DNA of 64,000 bases from Marinospirillum alkalitolerans (GTDB lineage: Bacteria > Pseudomonadota > Gammaproteobacteria > Pseudomonadales > Halomonadaceae). A program made the position numbers and the translations under genes. Positions within the stretch are counted from its first letter, which is position 1, and every line of letters begins with the position of its first letter. The stretch spans positions 79,641 to 143,640 of the forward strand of contig NZ_JBANFI010000006.1 in NCBI RefSeq assembly GCF_045055655.1, given 5' to 3'. Of this stretch, positions 40,926-49,500 are shown one piece after another. The notes below the pieces were generated by a model. The model was given only the letters and a program-made list of their open reading frames with translations, was not told the origin of the DNA and did not search any database.

Positions 40926-42787
40926 TACTTCTCCTTACTGAGCCAGAGTTCAGGTGTAAAGCGAATCACACGATTACGCCCTTGATCCTTGGCAGTATAC
41001 AGGGCGACATCAGCAAATTTAAGCACCTGCCAAAAGGCTTGCCCATCATGTGGAAAGTCGGCCAGACCAATCGAGAGGGTTTTATTGATCAGCTGATGCC
41101 CAGCCTTGAATTGATGCTCCTCAACAGCCAGACGTATTTTTTCTGCTACCTTTTCGCCGGCTGCGGCTGGAGTATCAAGCAGAATGATCAAGAACTCCTC
41201 GCCGCCGTAACGGATCACCAGATCTGAATCCCGTACCTGCGCCAGAAAAATGTGCGCCAGATCAATCAGAATGTGGTCACCGACATCATGGCCATAGGTG
41301 TCATTCACGGTTTTGAAATAGTCCAGATCCAGCATCATCAAGGTCATCGCACTTTCGCGGCGTTTGCATTGGCTCATCAGGCTTTCTGAGTATTCTTCAA
41401 GGAAGCGTCGATTCCGCAGCCCAGTCATGGCATCGTTCAGTGTGGATTCTTTCAAGCTCGCCATCAGGGATTTGGCTTGAAGGACTGGGGCGGCTTCGCG
41501 CAGATAGGCCTCGATCAAGGGGAGTTGAGTTGGGATGCGGGCCTGTTCTTCTGCAGAGAGCACCAGCTGGATCACGCAGCCTACCCCGCCAGCTTGCAGA
41601 ATCGGCAAGCACAGATAGCTGGACTCTTCTTTGCGGGCTTCATCGGCAAAAGAGCGGCATAAACTGGTGTGATCTATCCCATCAATGCGGTGTCCAGTGC
41701 GGACGGCACGGCAAGCGCGACAGTGTTCATTGATATCAGCCGAGCACCAATAGGTTGGCGCCTGAGCGATTCCATCGACATTAACGGTGATCAGTCGTTT
41801 TTGTTGTGCATCAACCTCATAAATACTAAAGGTGTGCAGCAAAAACTCTTCTTGCAGCACATCGCTGATCCGTTGATAGACCTCACTGATGTGTTCATCT
41901 TCTTCGATAGCCTGTTTGAACTTGGCGACCTTGACCAGCCCGGCAACGGTTTGCGCTGTTTCGGCAAGTAGATCACCCTGCTGGCTGGGTTGTGTCATGA
42001 CCAGATGGGCCACATTGCTTCTGATTTCACTGAGCTTTTGGTTAATGCCTGCAGTGAGGCGATTAAAACTTTCGGCAATGCTGCCGATCTCATCCTGACT
42101 GCGTGGTTGTAAACGCAAATCAAAATGTCCTGCACTGGCTTGATCAACAGCGGCTTGAATTTCCTGCGCTGTTAACACCAGTGGGTTCAATAGGCGCTTT
42201 AAAAAGAACAAGCACAGTAGCGCAAAGGCAAGCACGGCCAGCACTAGAAAAAAGACCGTAATCAGAGCAGCTTGGCGCATGGGTTCAATTGATGCGGTCA
42301 GCGTGACAGCACCAAGCACCGAGTTTTCCGGCACGGCATGGCAGCTGAGGCAGTTCACCTCGCCTTGGCTACTGGCAATGTAGGGCAGGGTGGCACGAAA
42401 ATAAGGGCTCAGATAACCGCCCGAGAGAGTATAGACCGCCTCTCCATTGATCAGGACAGCATGATCGATCGCATCGCCTGGCGTTTCTTCAAGTAGGCCG
42501 TGACCAAACTGATCTTCTACCAGCGGGCCGCGAATGACGCGCACACTATCAAGGCCCTCAACATGTGCGATACGCTGTAAAAACGAATCACGAGTATGAA
42601 TCGTACCATTGACCATCGATTCAGTGAGCGCCACCAGAGTGATCTCAGCAGCCGTCCGTGTATGCTCGGTTGCAGCGCGAATAGAAAACTCGCGCAGTGA
42701 CAGCAGGCTGGCAAGGGTAATGACCAGGGTCAGTAGTAGCATGACGGTAACAAGGGCTGCCATCATTTTGGTTTGTAATTTGGGCAT
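40922..42787 (-). CDS. Diguanylate cyclase with a periplasmic c-type heme motif
   Basis: The 621-residue product has a membrane helix (about residues 9-31), then a periplasmic domain with CLSCH (Cys146-His150). This CxxCH covalently binds heme c in DUF3365/Tll0287-like sensors. A second helix (about 172-196) and a HAMP region follow. Next comes a GAF-like region with clustered Cys (WCSADINEHCRACRA and, later, SLC), then a GGDEF domain. The GGDEF active site is RYGGEEF, and RDSD five residues before it is an intact inhibitory I-site. It should make cyclic-di-GMP in response to redox or gas. The ATG has AAGGAA upstream. It overlaps a small membrane protein gene. Confidence 0.9.
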   Translation of the reverse strand: MPKLQTKMMAALVTVMLLLTLVITLASLLSLREFSIRAATEHTRTAAEITLVALTESMVNGTIHTRDSFLQRIAHVEGLDSVRVIRGPLVEDQFGHGLLEETPGDAIDHAVLINGEAVYTLSGGYLSPYFRATLPYIASSQGEVNCLSCHAVPENSVLGAVTLTASIEPMRQAALITVFFLVLAVLAFALLCLFFLKRLLNPLVLTAQEIQAAVDQASAGHFDLRLQPRSQDEIGSIAESFNRLTAGINQKLSEIRSNVAHLVMTQPSQQGDLLAETAQTVAGLVKVAKFKQAIEEDEHISEVYQRISDVLQEEFLLHTFSIYEVDAQQKRLITVNVDGIAQAPTYWCSADINEHCRACRAVRTGHRIDGIDHTSLCRSFADEARKEESSYLCLPILQAGGVGCVIQLVLSAEEQARIPTQLPLIEAYLREAAPVLQAKSLMASLKESTLNDAMTGLRNRRFLEEYSESLMSQCKRRESAMTLMMLDLDYFKTVNDTYGHDVGDHILIDLAHIFLAQVRDSDLVIRYGGEEFLIILLDTPAAAGEKVAEKIRLAVEEHQFKAGHQLINKTLSIGLADFPHDGQAFWQVLKFADVALYTAKDQGRNRVIRFTPELWLSKEKY

Positions 42788-43006
42788 GCGTTTTCGATTC
42801 CTTGAATATCAGCACGATCTGCTAGTGAAGCATAGCGTAAAACTGAGTGCGTTCGAGTCTGAAGCGCGTTATTTTAAAGGGACTGGGTGAAGTGAAGCTT
42901 TGATCTATAGCCTAGAAAAGCGCTGATGCCTTCGAGGATCAGCGTCAGTGAGGTAACATCGTGGAACGGCTTTTTGGATGCGTATTTTTTTAAGGTGGAA
43001 TGGGTG

Positions 43007-43417
43007 ATGGCGTTAGAAAGGAGAGGCAAGGTGGATAGGTTGAGAGAGCGTGAACCTAGGCTGTTTCGTGATCGGCGCCAGAAGCCAGATCTTTGGACAC
43101 GTTTGATCAGTATTTTTGGGGCTTTAAGCTGGCTGCTGATGCTGCCAACCCTGTTGCTGATTGATCATGCCCGCCCGCAGGTCGAAACCTTCTTTGATCG
43201 CTGGTTGGGTTTGAGTGTGCAGGCTGACTGGGACCAGACTTTTTTCTTTCAAGCTTTTTTATTGATGCTGCTGATTTTGGTGCTTTCTGGTTCAGGCCTG
43301 CTGCTCAATGGCATGCGCCGGCGGCGTCGGCAGGATAGTTACCGAGTGAATTTGATTCTTGTCTTTACCCTTTCACTCGCCGGCTGCCTTTATTATTTAT
43401 GGCGCTTTGGTTTTTAG
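43007..43417 (+). CDS. Small two-helix membrane protein of unknown function
   Basis: The roughly 136-residue product has a basic N-terminus, a membrane segment (FGALSWLLMLPTLLLI), a loop, a second and third hydrophobic stretch (FQAFLLMLLILVLSGSGLLL, LILVFTLSLAGCLYYLW) and a basic patch (RRRRRQDS). ATG 43007 follows AGGTGG; the frame extends upstream to 42926 without a ribosome site. I do not recognise the family. It is divergent from the diguanylate cyclase gene. Its stop lies inside a 17-bp tandem duplication. Confidence 0.6.
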   Translation: MALERRGKVDRLREREPRLFRDRRQKPDLWTRLISIFGALSWLLMLPTLLLIDHARPQVETFFDRWLGLSVQADWDQTFFFQAFLLMLLILVLSGSGLLLNGMRRRRRQDSYRVNLILVFTLSLAGCLYYLWRFGF

Positions 43418-43441
43418 AAAGTTCTGGTTTTTAGAAAGTTC
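43408..43441 (+). repeat. 17-bp tandem duplication spanning a stop codon
   Basis: TGGTTTTTAGAAAGTTC occurs twice in direct succession, and a third TGG follows. The stop codon TAG of the upstream gene is in the first copy. The event looks recent because the copies are identical. Confidence 0.85.
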
Positions 43442-43455
43442 TGGATGAGCTATAA

Positions 43456-43502
43456 AAAACGCCCTGCTGATCATCAATCAAGACATCGGCAGGGCGTTTT
43501 GC
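43456..43502. terminator. Bidirectional terminator before the proS stop
   Basis: A perfect 12-bp stem (AAAACGCCCTGC/GCAGGGCGTTTT) with a loop of about 21 bases lies between the convergent small membrane protein gene and proS. Confidence 0.85.
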
Positions 43503-43575
43503 TGAACGGCTTCAACAACCCAGAGCGAGATTGGGTCTCATCTTCTGGGAGAAGGTCGGGCTTTCAGCCAAGGTT

Positions 43576-45285
43576 TTAAGCCTGTATCTGCTCTTGCAAA
43601 AAGGCCAAGGCCTGATCGGCAGGCAGCATCTGGGCTTCACTGGCACGACGGTGCTTGTATTCCAGCTGGCCTTCTTTGAGGCTGCGTTCGCCAATCACGA
43701 TGCGGTGTGGAATACCAATCAATTCCAAATCCGCGAACTTAGAACCAGGACGCTCATCACGATCATCCAGTAGCACATCGATGCCCGCCGCTTGTAGTTC
43801 TTGGTAGAGGCGCTCACTGGTTTCACGAACCAGCTCCGATTTATGTGCATTCATTGGCACCAGCGCAACGGTGAAGGGCGCGAGGCTGTCTGGCCAGATA
43901 ATCCCTGCAGCGTCATGGTTTTGCTCGATGGCCGAAGCCACAACGCGACTCACGCCGATACCATAGCAGCCCATAGTCAGGATGGCTTGCTTGCCTTGTT
44001 CGTCCAGGACGCTGGCTTTCATTGCTTCAGCGTATTTAGTGCCGAGCTGGAAGATATGGCCGACTTCGATACCGCGTTTGATCAGTAGCTGGCCTTGACC
44101 ATCGGGGCTAGGATCACCGGCTTGGACATTACGCAGGTCGGCTACCTCGGGCAGAGGCAGATCACGCTCCCAGTTGATGCCAAAATAATGCTGGCCGTCT
44201 TGATTGGCACCGGCAGCAAAGTCGCTCATCAGCGCGACTGAGCGATCGATGATGCAGGGCAATGGAAGTTCAACAGGCCCCAAAGAGCCGGGCCCAGCAC
44301 CGATGGCGGCACGGATGGCCTCATCGCTGGCCATTTCAAGTGGGCTGGCAACCTGAGGTAAATTGGCTGCTTTGATCTCATTCAGTTCATGATCGCCGCG
44401 CAGAATCAAGGCAATCAGGCCGCCTTCCGCTGCCTTCACGATCAGTGTTTTCACGGTCTTTTCAATCGGCAGAGCAAACTGCTCAACCAGCTGAGCAATG
44501 GTCTTGGCTTCGGGGGTGGGGACCAGACGCAGCGCCTCGCTTGGCGCAGCACGCTGGGTCTCACGCGGCAGGGCTTCAGCCTTTTCGATATTGGCTGCAT
44601 AGTCCGAGGTATCGGAGAAGGCGATATCGTCTTCTCCTGAATCGGCCAGCACATGAAATTCATGCGAGCCTGTACCACCGATCGAGCCGTTGTCGGCAAT
44701 CACCGGGCGGAAATCCAAGCCCAAGCGAGTGAAGATACGGCAATAGGCAGCGTGCATCGCATCATAGGTTTGCTGTAAGGATTCTTGGGTCAGATGGAAG
44801 GAGTAGGCATCTTTCATAATGAACTCACGCGCACGCATCACACCAAAGCGGGGGCGGATTTCATCACGGAATTTGGTTTGCACCTGGTAGAAGTTGCAAG
44901 GCAGCTGCTTGTAAGAACGCAGTTCGCGGCGCAGCAGGTCGGTAATCACTTCTTCATGCGTGGGGCCGACACAGAATTCGCGCTCATGGCGATCTTTGAG
45001 GCGCAGCAACTCCTTGCCATATTCTTCCCAGCGACCTGATTCCTGCCAGAGCTCCGCTGGCTGAATACCCGGCATCAGGACTTCTTGTGCACCAGCGCGA
45101 TCCATTTCTTCACGTACTATCCGTTCAACCTTGCGCAGCGTGCGCAGGCCTAAGGGGAGCCAAGTGTAAAGACCAGAACCGATGCTGCGAATCAAGCCAG
45201 CACGCAGCATCAGCTGGTGGCTGATCACCTGCGCATCATTGGGAGTTTCTTTCAAAGTGGCGATCAATAATTGAGAAGCGCGCAT
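43576..45285 (-). CDS. proS: Prolyl-tRNA synthetase
   Basis: The 569-residue class II synthetase is of the bacterial type with an inserted YbaK-like editing domain (about residues 225-400) that clears Ala-tRNA(Pro). Motif segments include RSIGSGLYTWLPLGLR, the QVQTKFRDEIRPRFGVMRAREFIMKD region, and GCYGIGVSRVVASA. MRASQLLIATLKE starts at ATG 45285, giving the usual length (about 570). The frame extends eight codons upstream. It follows acuI on the same strand. Confidence 0.97.
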   Translation of the reverse strand: MRASQLLIATLKETPNDAQVISHQLMLRAGLIRSIGSGLYTWLPLGLRTLRKVERIVREEMDRAGAQEVLMPGIQPAELWQESGRWEEYGKELLRLKDRHEREFCVGPTHEEVITDLLRRELRSYKQLPCNFYQVQTKFRDEIRPRFGVMRAREFIMKDAYSFHLTQESLQQTYDAMHAAYCRIFTRLGLDFRPVIADNGSIGGTGSHEFHVLADSGEDDIAFSDTSDYAANIEKAEALPRETQRAAPSEALRLVPTPEAKTIAQLVEQFALPIEKTVKTLIVKAAEGGLIALILRGDHELNEIKAANLPQVASPLEMASDEAIRAAIGAGPGSLGPVELPLPCIIDRSVALMSDFAAGANQDGQHYFGINWERDLPLPEVADLRNVQAGDPSPDGQGQLLIKRGIEVGHIFQLGTKYAEAMKASVLDEQGKQAILTMGCYGIGVSRVVASAIEQNHDAAGIIWPDSLAPFTVALVPMNAHKSELVRETSERLYQELQAAGIDVLLDDRDERPGSKFADLELIGIPHRIVIGERSLKEGQLEYKHRRASEAQMLPADQALAFLQEQIQA

Positions 45286-45407
45286 GATCTTTCTACCTTC
45301 GTGATACAAGAATAAAAGGCCCGAATAAAAACGCGGTGAGGTAAGACCTGACCGCGATTTAAACCAGCATCAAACAGGGGCTAAAAGTGAAGCGCAATGT
45401 ACAGGAA

Positions 45408-46397
45408 TCAGCGATTCACGTCCACCAGCAGGCGGCCACGGATCTGGCCTGCCAGCAGCGCTGGTGCGCGCTCTAGACTTTGCGCTAACGAGACTTCTTC
45501 AAGCAGGAGTTGGGTGTAGATGGACTCATCCAACAGCTCGCTGAGTCTTTGCCAGGCGATTTTTCTTTCTGCGACTGGGCAATAAACGCTATCGACACCC
45601 GCTAGGGTGATGCCGCGTAAAATAAACGGTGCCACGCTGGCAGGAAGATCCATCCCCTGTGCCAGACCGCAGGCCGCGACGACACCGCGATACTGCAAGC
45701 TGGCGCAGACATTGGCTAGGGTATGACTGCCCACGCTATCAATGGCGGCGGCCCAGCGCTCTTTCGCTAAGGGTTTGCCTGCTGTGCTCAGTTCCGCACG
45801 ATCGATGATCTGCGTTGCCCCAAGTTGGGTTAAGAAATCCGCTTCTTCAGGTCGACCTGTTGAGGCGACGACCTGATAACCCAAGCGGGCGAGCAGGGCG
45901 ACGGCCACACTGCCGACACCGCCTGCTGCACCAGTCACCAGCACTGGGCCTGCTGCAGGGGTGATGCCGTGGCGTTCCAGTGCCATCACACATAGCATGG
46001 CCGTGTAGCCAGCAGTACCCAGAATCATTGCCTGACGCGAGGTGAGCCCTTCAGGCTGATGGATCAGCCAGTCGCCTTTGAGACGCGCTTGCTGTGCCAG
46101 ACCACCCCAGTGCTGCTCGCCGACACCCCAGCCGTTCAGAAGGACTCTATCGCCTTGCTGGAAATCAGCATGGCGGCTTTCGAGTACCTGGCCAGCACAA
46201 TCGATGCCGGGAATCAGCGGAAAGCGGCGTACTACGGGGGCTTGTCCGGTGATTGCCAAGGCATCCTTGTAATTCAATGTGGAGTAGTCGATCGCCACCA
46301 GCACCTCTTCGTCTGGTAGATCGCTACTGCTCAGCGAGGTGAGGCGCGCCAGCGTCTGGCGCTCTTGTTGTTCTAACATCACAGCCTGAAAAGTCAT
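45408..46397 (-). CDS. acuI: Acryloyl-CoA reductase (AcuI/YhdH family)
   Basis: The 329-residue zinc-free medium-chain reductase has the NADPH-binding motif TGAAGGVGSVAVALL and the family segments STLNYKDALAITG, GIDCAGQV, and ILRGITLAGVDSV. AcuI/YhdH reduces toxic acryloyl-CoA to propionyl-CoA with NADPH, for example during dimethylsulfoniopropionate or 3-hydroxypropionate breakdown. The name acuI or yhdH is used for the same family. It lies between the M23 peptidase gene and proS on the minus strand. Confidence 0.9.
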   Translation of the reverse strand: MTFQAVMLEQQERQTLARLTSLSSSDLPDEEVLVAIDYSTLNYKDALAITGQAPVVRRFPLIPGIDCAGQVLESRHADFQQGDRVLLNGWGVGEQHWGGLAQQARLKGDWLIHQPEGLTSRQAMILGTAGYTAMLCVMALERHGITPAAGPVLVTGAAGGVGSVAVALLARLGYQVVASTGRPEEADFLTQLGATQIIDRAELSTAGKPLAKERWAAAIDSVGSHTLANVCASLQYRGVVAACGLAQGMDLPASVAPFILRGITLAGVDSVYCPVAERKIAWQRLSELLDESIYTQLLLEEVSLAQSLERAPALLAGQIRGRLLVDVNR

Positions 46398-46445
46398 CAG
46401 TGGCTCCTTCTGGGTGATTAGTGAAATCTATTGCTCAAAGCCGAT

Positions 46446-46514
46446 TAAGGCAACCTCTGATTCACTTTTGCGCTGGGTGATGCTGCGTTGATGATATAGA
46501 TCAGAGACTCCTTA
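46446..46514. repeat. Small terminal-inverted-repeat element, copy 3
   Basis: About 69 bases are bounded by TAAGGCAACCTCTGAT and ATCAGAGACTCCTTA. The reverse complement aligns with the copy at 6558-6617 (shared AACGCAGC and GCGCAA-AGT). Its right end forms the stop codon of the M23 peptidase gene. Confidence 0.65.
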
Positions 46515-47813
46515 GCTGCTGGGTGTACTGCGAAGACTCAGTGCCAGTTGGCGTGTCGTCATCTGCTGATCCAAGGTCGCAAAAAGTTGGCGGCTCTGTT
46601 CTGTAAATTGTTCTAGATCCCGGCCTTCAAGACGCTCGGTCGAGGGCAGCTCGACCCGCATCGCATTCACTGGGCGGCCGTTGATATGGAGTTCGTAGTG
46701 TAGATGAGGACCGGTGCTGCGGCCTGAATTGCCTGTTTGGGCAATTTGTTGGCCACGGCGGACGCTTTGGCCGCGATCGACCAGAATTCGGTTTAGGTGC
46801 AGATAACGGGTTTCATAGCCTTGACCATGGGCTATCACCACATGGTGCCCTGCGTAGGGATGCCAGCCACGACGTAGCACAGTACCGTCAGCGGGTGCCA
46901 CTACAGGCGTGCCGATAGGGGTCGCAAAGTCAGTGCCATAGTGGGGTTGGACGCGCCCAGTGATCGGATGGCGACGATTCAGGTTAAAGTGCGAGCTGAT
47001 ACGAAAGTTCTGCATCAAGGGTATGCGGCTAAAGGGTGGGATCAGGCTTTCTCCGTCGGGCGTATAAAAGCGATCGTCAGTGTGGCGTGCGGCCCGAATC
47101 TGCAAGCGATCCCCTTGGTATTCAAAAGCCATCAAGCGTGTGGAATAAGGCCGTGGATCACCACTGAGCCACTCTTGTTCAACCAGCAAGGAGAAGTGGT
47201 CGCCATTGCGTGCATCACGGCGCAAAGGCAGATGACGATCCAGTGCCGCAGCAATGGCTCCTTCCTGACCGGCGATTTCAGGCATATTTTGCAGACTGTT
47301 GATCAGAATGCCGTCCAATACGCCTTCGAGGCGCACATAGCGTACCTCACGTTGATTGCTGAGACTGCTAAAGGCGAACTGCTGTCCATCGCGCACCCAC
47401 TCATGGCCTTCAGCGCGATTTGCCCAGATGCGTAGTGCGAGCAGTTGTCCATCACGACTGGCTAACCATTCGATATGCTGTCCAGGATGAATGCGATGCA
47501 GGCGTTGTGCGCCCTCCTGCTGATCGAGTAGACGATAGAGGGTCGCTAAAGGCAGGTGCATGCGATTTTGCCATAGGTGAGACAGGCGATCCCCAGTTTG
47601 CAGGGTGTAGCGTTCCCACTGGGGCGGCGGTGATAAGGCGGGAATCAGCGCATTATGAAAATCAGTGGCTTCAAGGACTTCGAGCACTTCATGGCTGAGC
47701 GGCTCAGCTTCAGGTTCAGGCATAGGGCTGGGAAAGAAAAAGAAAACAAGGGCCAGAGCCAGTAAAAAGGGAAGAAAAAAGAGCAAAAAACGTGGAGCAA
47801 GGCGGATCAGCAT
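46512..47813 (-). CDS. M23-family murein endopeptidase
   Basis: The 433-residue product has an N-terminal membrane anchor (LLFFLPFLLALALVFFFF). A LysM/OapA-like region (YTLQTGDRLSHLW) and the M23 domain follow. Zinc ligands appear in HYGTDFATPIGTPV and the HLHYE motif near the end, so it should cut peptide cross-links in the periplasm, as MepM/YebA does. I start it at ATG 47813 before the anchor. The stop codon lies in a repeat element. It is divergent from the LysR gene. Confidence 0.9.
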   Translation of the reverse strand: MLIRLAPRFLLFFLPFLLALALVFFFFPSPMPEPEAEPLSHEVLEVLEATDFHNALIPALSPPPQWERYTLQTGDRLSHLWQNRMHLPLATLYRLLDQQEGAQRLHRIHPGQHIEWLASRDGQLLALRIWANRAEGHEWVRDGQQFAFSSLSNQREVRYVRLEGVLDGILINSLQNMPEIAGQEGAIAAALDRHLPLRRDARNGDHFSLLVEQEWLSGDPRPYSTRLMAFEYQGDRLQIRAARHTDDRFYTPDGESLIPPFSRIPLMQNFRISSHFNLNRRHPITGRVQPHYGTDFATPIGTPVVAPADGTVLRRGWHPYAGHHVVIAHGQGYETRYLHLNRILVDRGQSVRRGQQIAQTGNSGRSTGPHLHYELHINGRPVNAMRVELPSTERLEGRDLEQFTEQSRQLFATLDQQMTTRQLALSLRSTPSS

Positions 47814-48020
47814 GGTGACTTGACAACTCTGGCTAGGAAAAAAGGGGATGATAAGCAAGCGAGAGGCGGTAATACTATAACAAGATAGCTGTTTTATCAT
47901 CGGTTCGGCTGAGTATGACCAATCTTTTTGCATTTATTTCAGTTAAAATGTCGCCTTTTTGTCGCAGGCATCCTGTGGTCTGTTGTCTCAGCCCTTGTGC
48001 CTGGTCGTGAGGATTGCAGT

Positions 48021-48977
48021 GTGAATCTGGAAGTCAAGTGGTTAGAGGATTTTGTGGCCCTGGCGGCTACACGGAGTTTTTCTCAGGCGGCCAAGCGACG
48101 TTACGTCACTCAACCGGCATTTAGTCGACGGATTCAATCGTTAGAGCGCTCGGTGGGTGTGACCTTGGTTGACCGCACTCAGTCGCCATTGGAGCTCACC
48201 GCCGATGGGCAGCTGTTTTTAATTACCGCGCGCAATGTGGTGGAACAGCTCGGGGAGGCCTTGCGTCATTTGCGCGGGTTGGATGCTGAGGCCGGCCAGC
48301 TGTTGGAGTTTACTGTCGCCCACTCGCTGGCTTTTAATTTCTTTCCGCAGCTGGTGCGTCGCTTACAGCAGGTGGCGGGGCCGATCAACTCACGGATGAC
48401 GGCGATGAATGTGGGTGAGGCCACCCATGCGCTGCGCGAAGGCCGCTGTGATTTAATGCTCGCCTACCATGACCCCTTGGGCAGTCTCCAGTTGGATCAA
48501 GAGCATTTTCCGTCGCAGCGGATGGGGTGTACCGAAATGCTGCCGGTCTGCGCGCGCGATGCCCAAGGCCAGCCCTGTTTTGATCTGGATGCTTCAGATG
48601 AGCAGGAGCTGCCCCTTCTGGCCTATACCCAAGGGGCTTTTTTAGAGCGCTCCTTGCGGATTTTGCTACGCCAAAAGCCAGTGGGATTGCAGTTTAAAAC
48701 CGTCTATGAAACCGCCATGGCTGAAGGTATCAAAGGTATGGCGTTAGAAGGTCTGGGTGTTGCCTGGGTGCCTCGGCTTAGCATTGAGCGCGAGCTGGCC
48801 GAGGGGCAGTTGGTGATCTGCGGTGGGCCGCATTGGGTGATTCCGCTAGAAATCCATCTTTATCGTTGCACCTTGGTGCATAAACCGCTGGTTGAGCGCC
48901 TGTGGCATAAGCTTGAACAGCCCCCTGCTCGTAGGCCATCGCCTTCGCAGGCCTCTGGTGACAAGCTCACGGACTAG
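48021..48977 (+). CDS. LysR-family regulator, HypT/YjiE-like
   Basis: The 318-residue product has an N-terminal winged helix (WLEDFVALAATRSFSQAAKRR, TQPAFSRRIQSLE) and a LysR substrate-binding domain. The N-terminal pattern is close to E. coli HypT, a hypochlorite-responsive regulator that uses methionine oxidation. The GTG start at 48021 has GAGG at 8 bases. Target genes are unknown; the divergent M23 peptidase is one candidate. Another LysR role is possible. Confidence 0.8.
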   Translation: MNLEVKWLEDFVALAATRSFSQAAKRRYVTQPAFSRRIQSLERSVGVTLVDRTQSPLELTADGQLFLITARNVVEQLGEALRHLRGLDAEAGQLLEFTVAHSLAFNFFPQLVRRLQQVAGPINSRMTAMNVGEATHALREGRCDLMLAYHDPLGSLQLDQEHFPSQRMGCTEMLPVCARDAQGQPCFDLDASDEQELPLLAYTQGAFLERSLRILLRQKPVGLQFKTVYETAMAEGIKGMALEGLGVAWVPRLSIERELAEGQLVICGGPHWVIPLEIHLYRCTLVHKPLVERLWHKLEQPPARRPSPSQASGDKLTD

Positions 48978-48985
48978 GCTATAAT
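48958..48985 (+). promoter_or_regulatory. Promoter for fmdB-aspS
   Basis: GTGACA and TATAAT lie 16 bases apart. The site overlaps the end of the LysR gene, about 120 bases before the FmdB-type gene. Confidence 0.55.
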
Positions 48986-49103
48986 GCGCCCCTTGAAATG
49001 AGATGGCCTTGCCCCGACTGTAAGAGGGTTGATCCTTGTGATCAACTTCTCAATTGATTGGTCTTTTTGGATAGAGCAGTAACAGAGATAAGAGGCTTAC
49101 ATC

Positions 49104-49364
49104 ATGCCAATTTACGAATATCAGTGCCAGGCTTGTGATCATCAGCTTGAAGTGATGCATAAAATGAGTGAGGCAGGCCCAACACGCTGCCCTGAGTGTG
49201 GCAAGGACACCCTAGCGCGCCAAGTCTCGGCAGCGGGTTTTCGTCTAGCTGGTGGTGGCTGGTATGAAACTGATTTCAAAAGTGGTAACAAAAAGAATGT
49301 GGCTGAATCCAGCTCGGCTGGGTCATCCAATGCTGCCTGTGCCTCTTGCCCAGCGGCAAGTTAA
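49104..49364 (+). CDS. FmdB-type zinc-ribbon protein
   Basis: The 86-residue product begins MPIYEYQCQACDHQLEV and has a second CPEC pair, forming a four-Cys zinc ribbon. A Ser/Asn/Ala-rich tail with a further CASC follows. FmdB-like proteins are common upstream of aspS in gammaproteobacteria; a regulatory role is often suggested but not established. AGAGG precedes ATG 49104, and a terminator follows. Confidence 0.85.
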   Translation: MPIYEYQCQACDHQLEVMHKMSEAGPTRCPECGKDTLARQVSAAGFRLAGGGWYETDFKSGNKKNVAESSSAGSSNAACASCPAAS

Positions 49365-49380
49365 GACTGCCAGGGGGTGA

Positions 49381-49406
49381 AAACAGGGCGCGTAGCCCTG
49401 TTTTTG
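49381..49406 (+). terminator. Terminator between the fmdB-type gene and aspS
   Basis: A 9-bp stem (AAACAGGGC/GCCCTGTTT) with loop GCGTA is followed by T residues. Confidence 0.8.
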
Positions 49407-49500
49407 TTGCAGGGGCCTTTCCCTGACCTGATCACCGTCCCAGGTGGCTGTTGTCACCTTCACTGATTTTTACATTGACCTTAGAAAACAGGAATTATCT

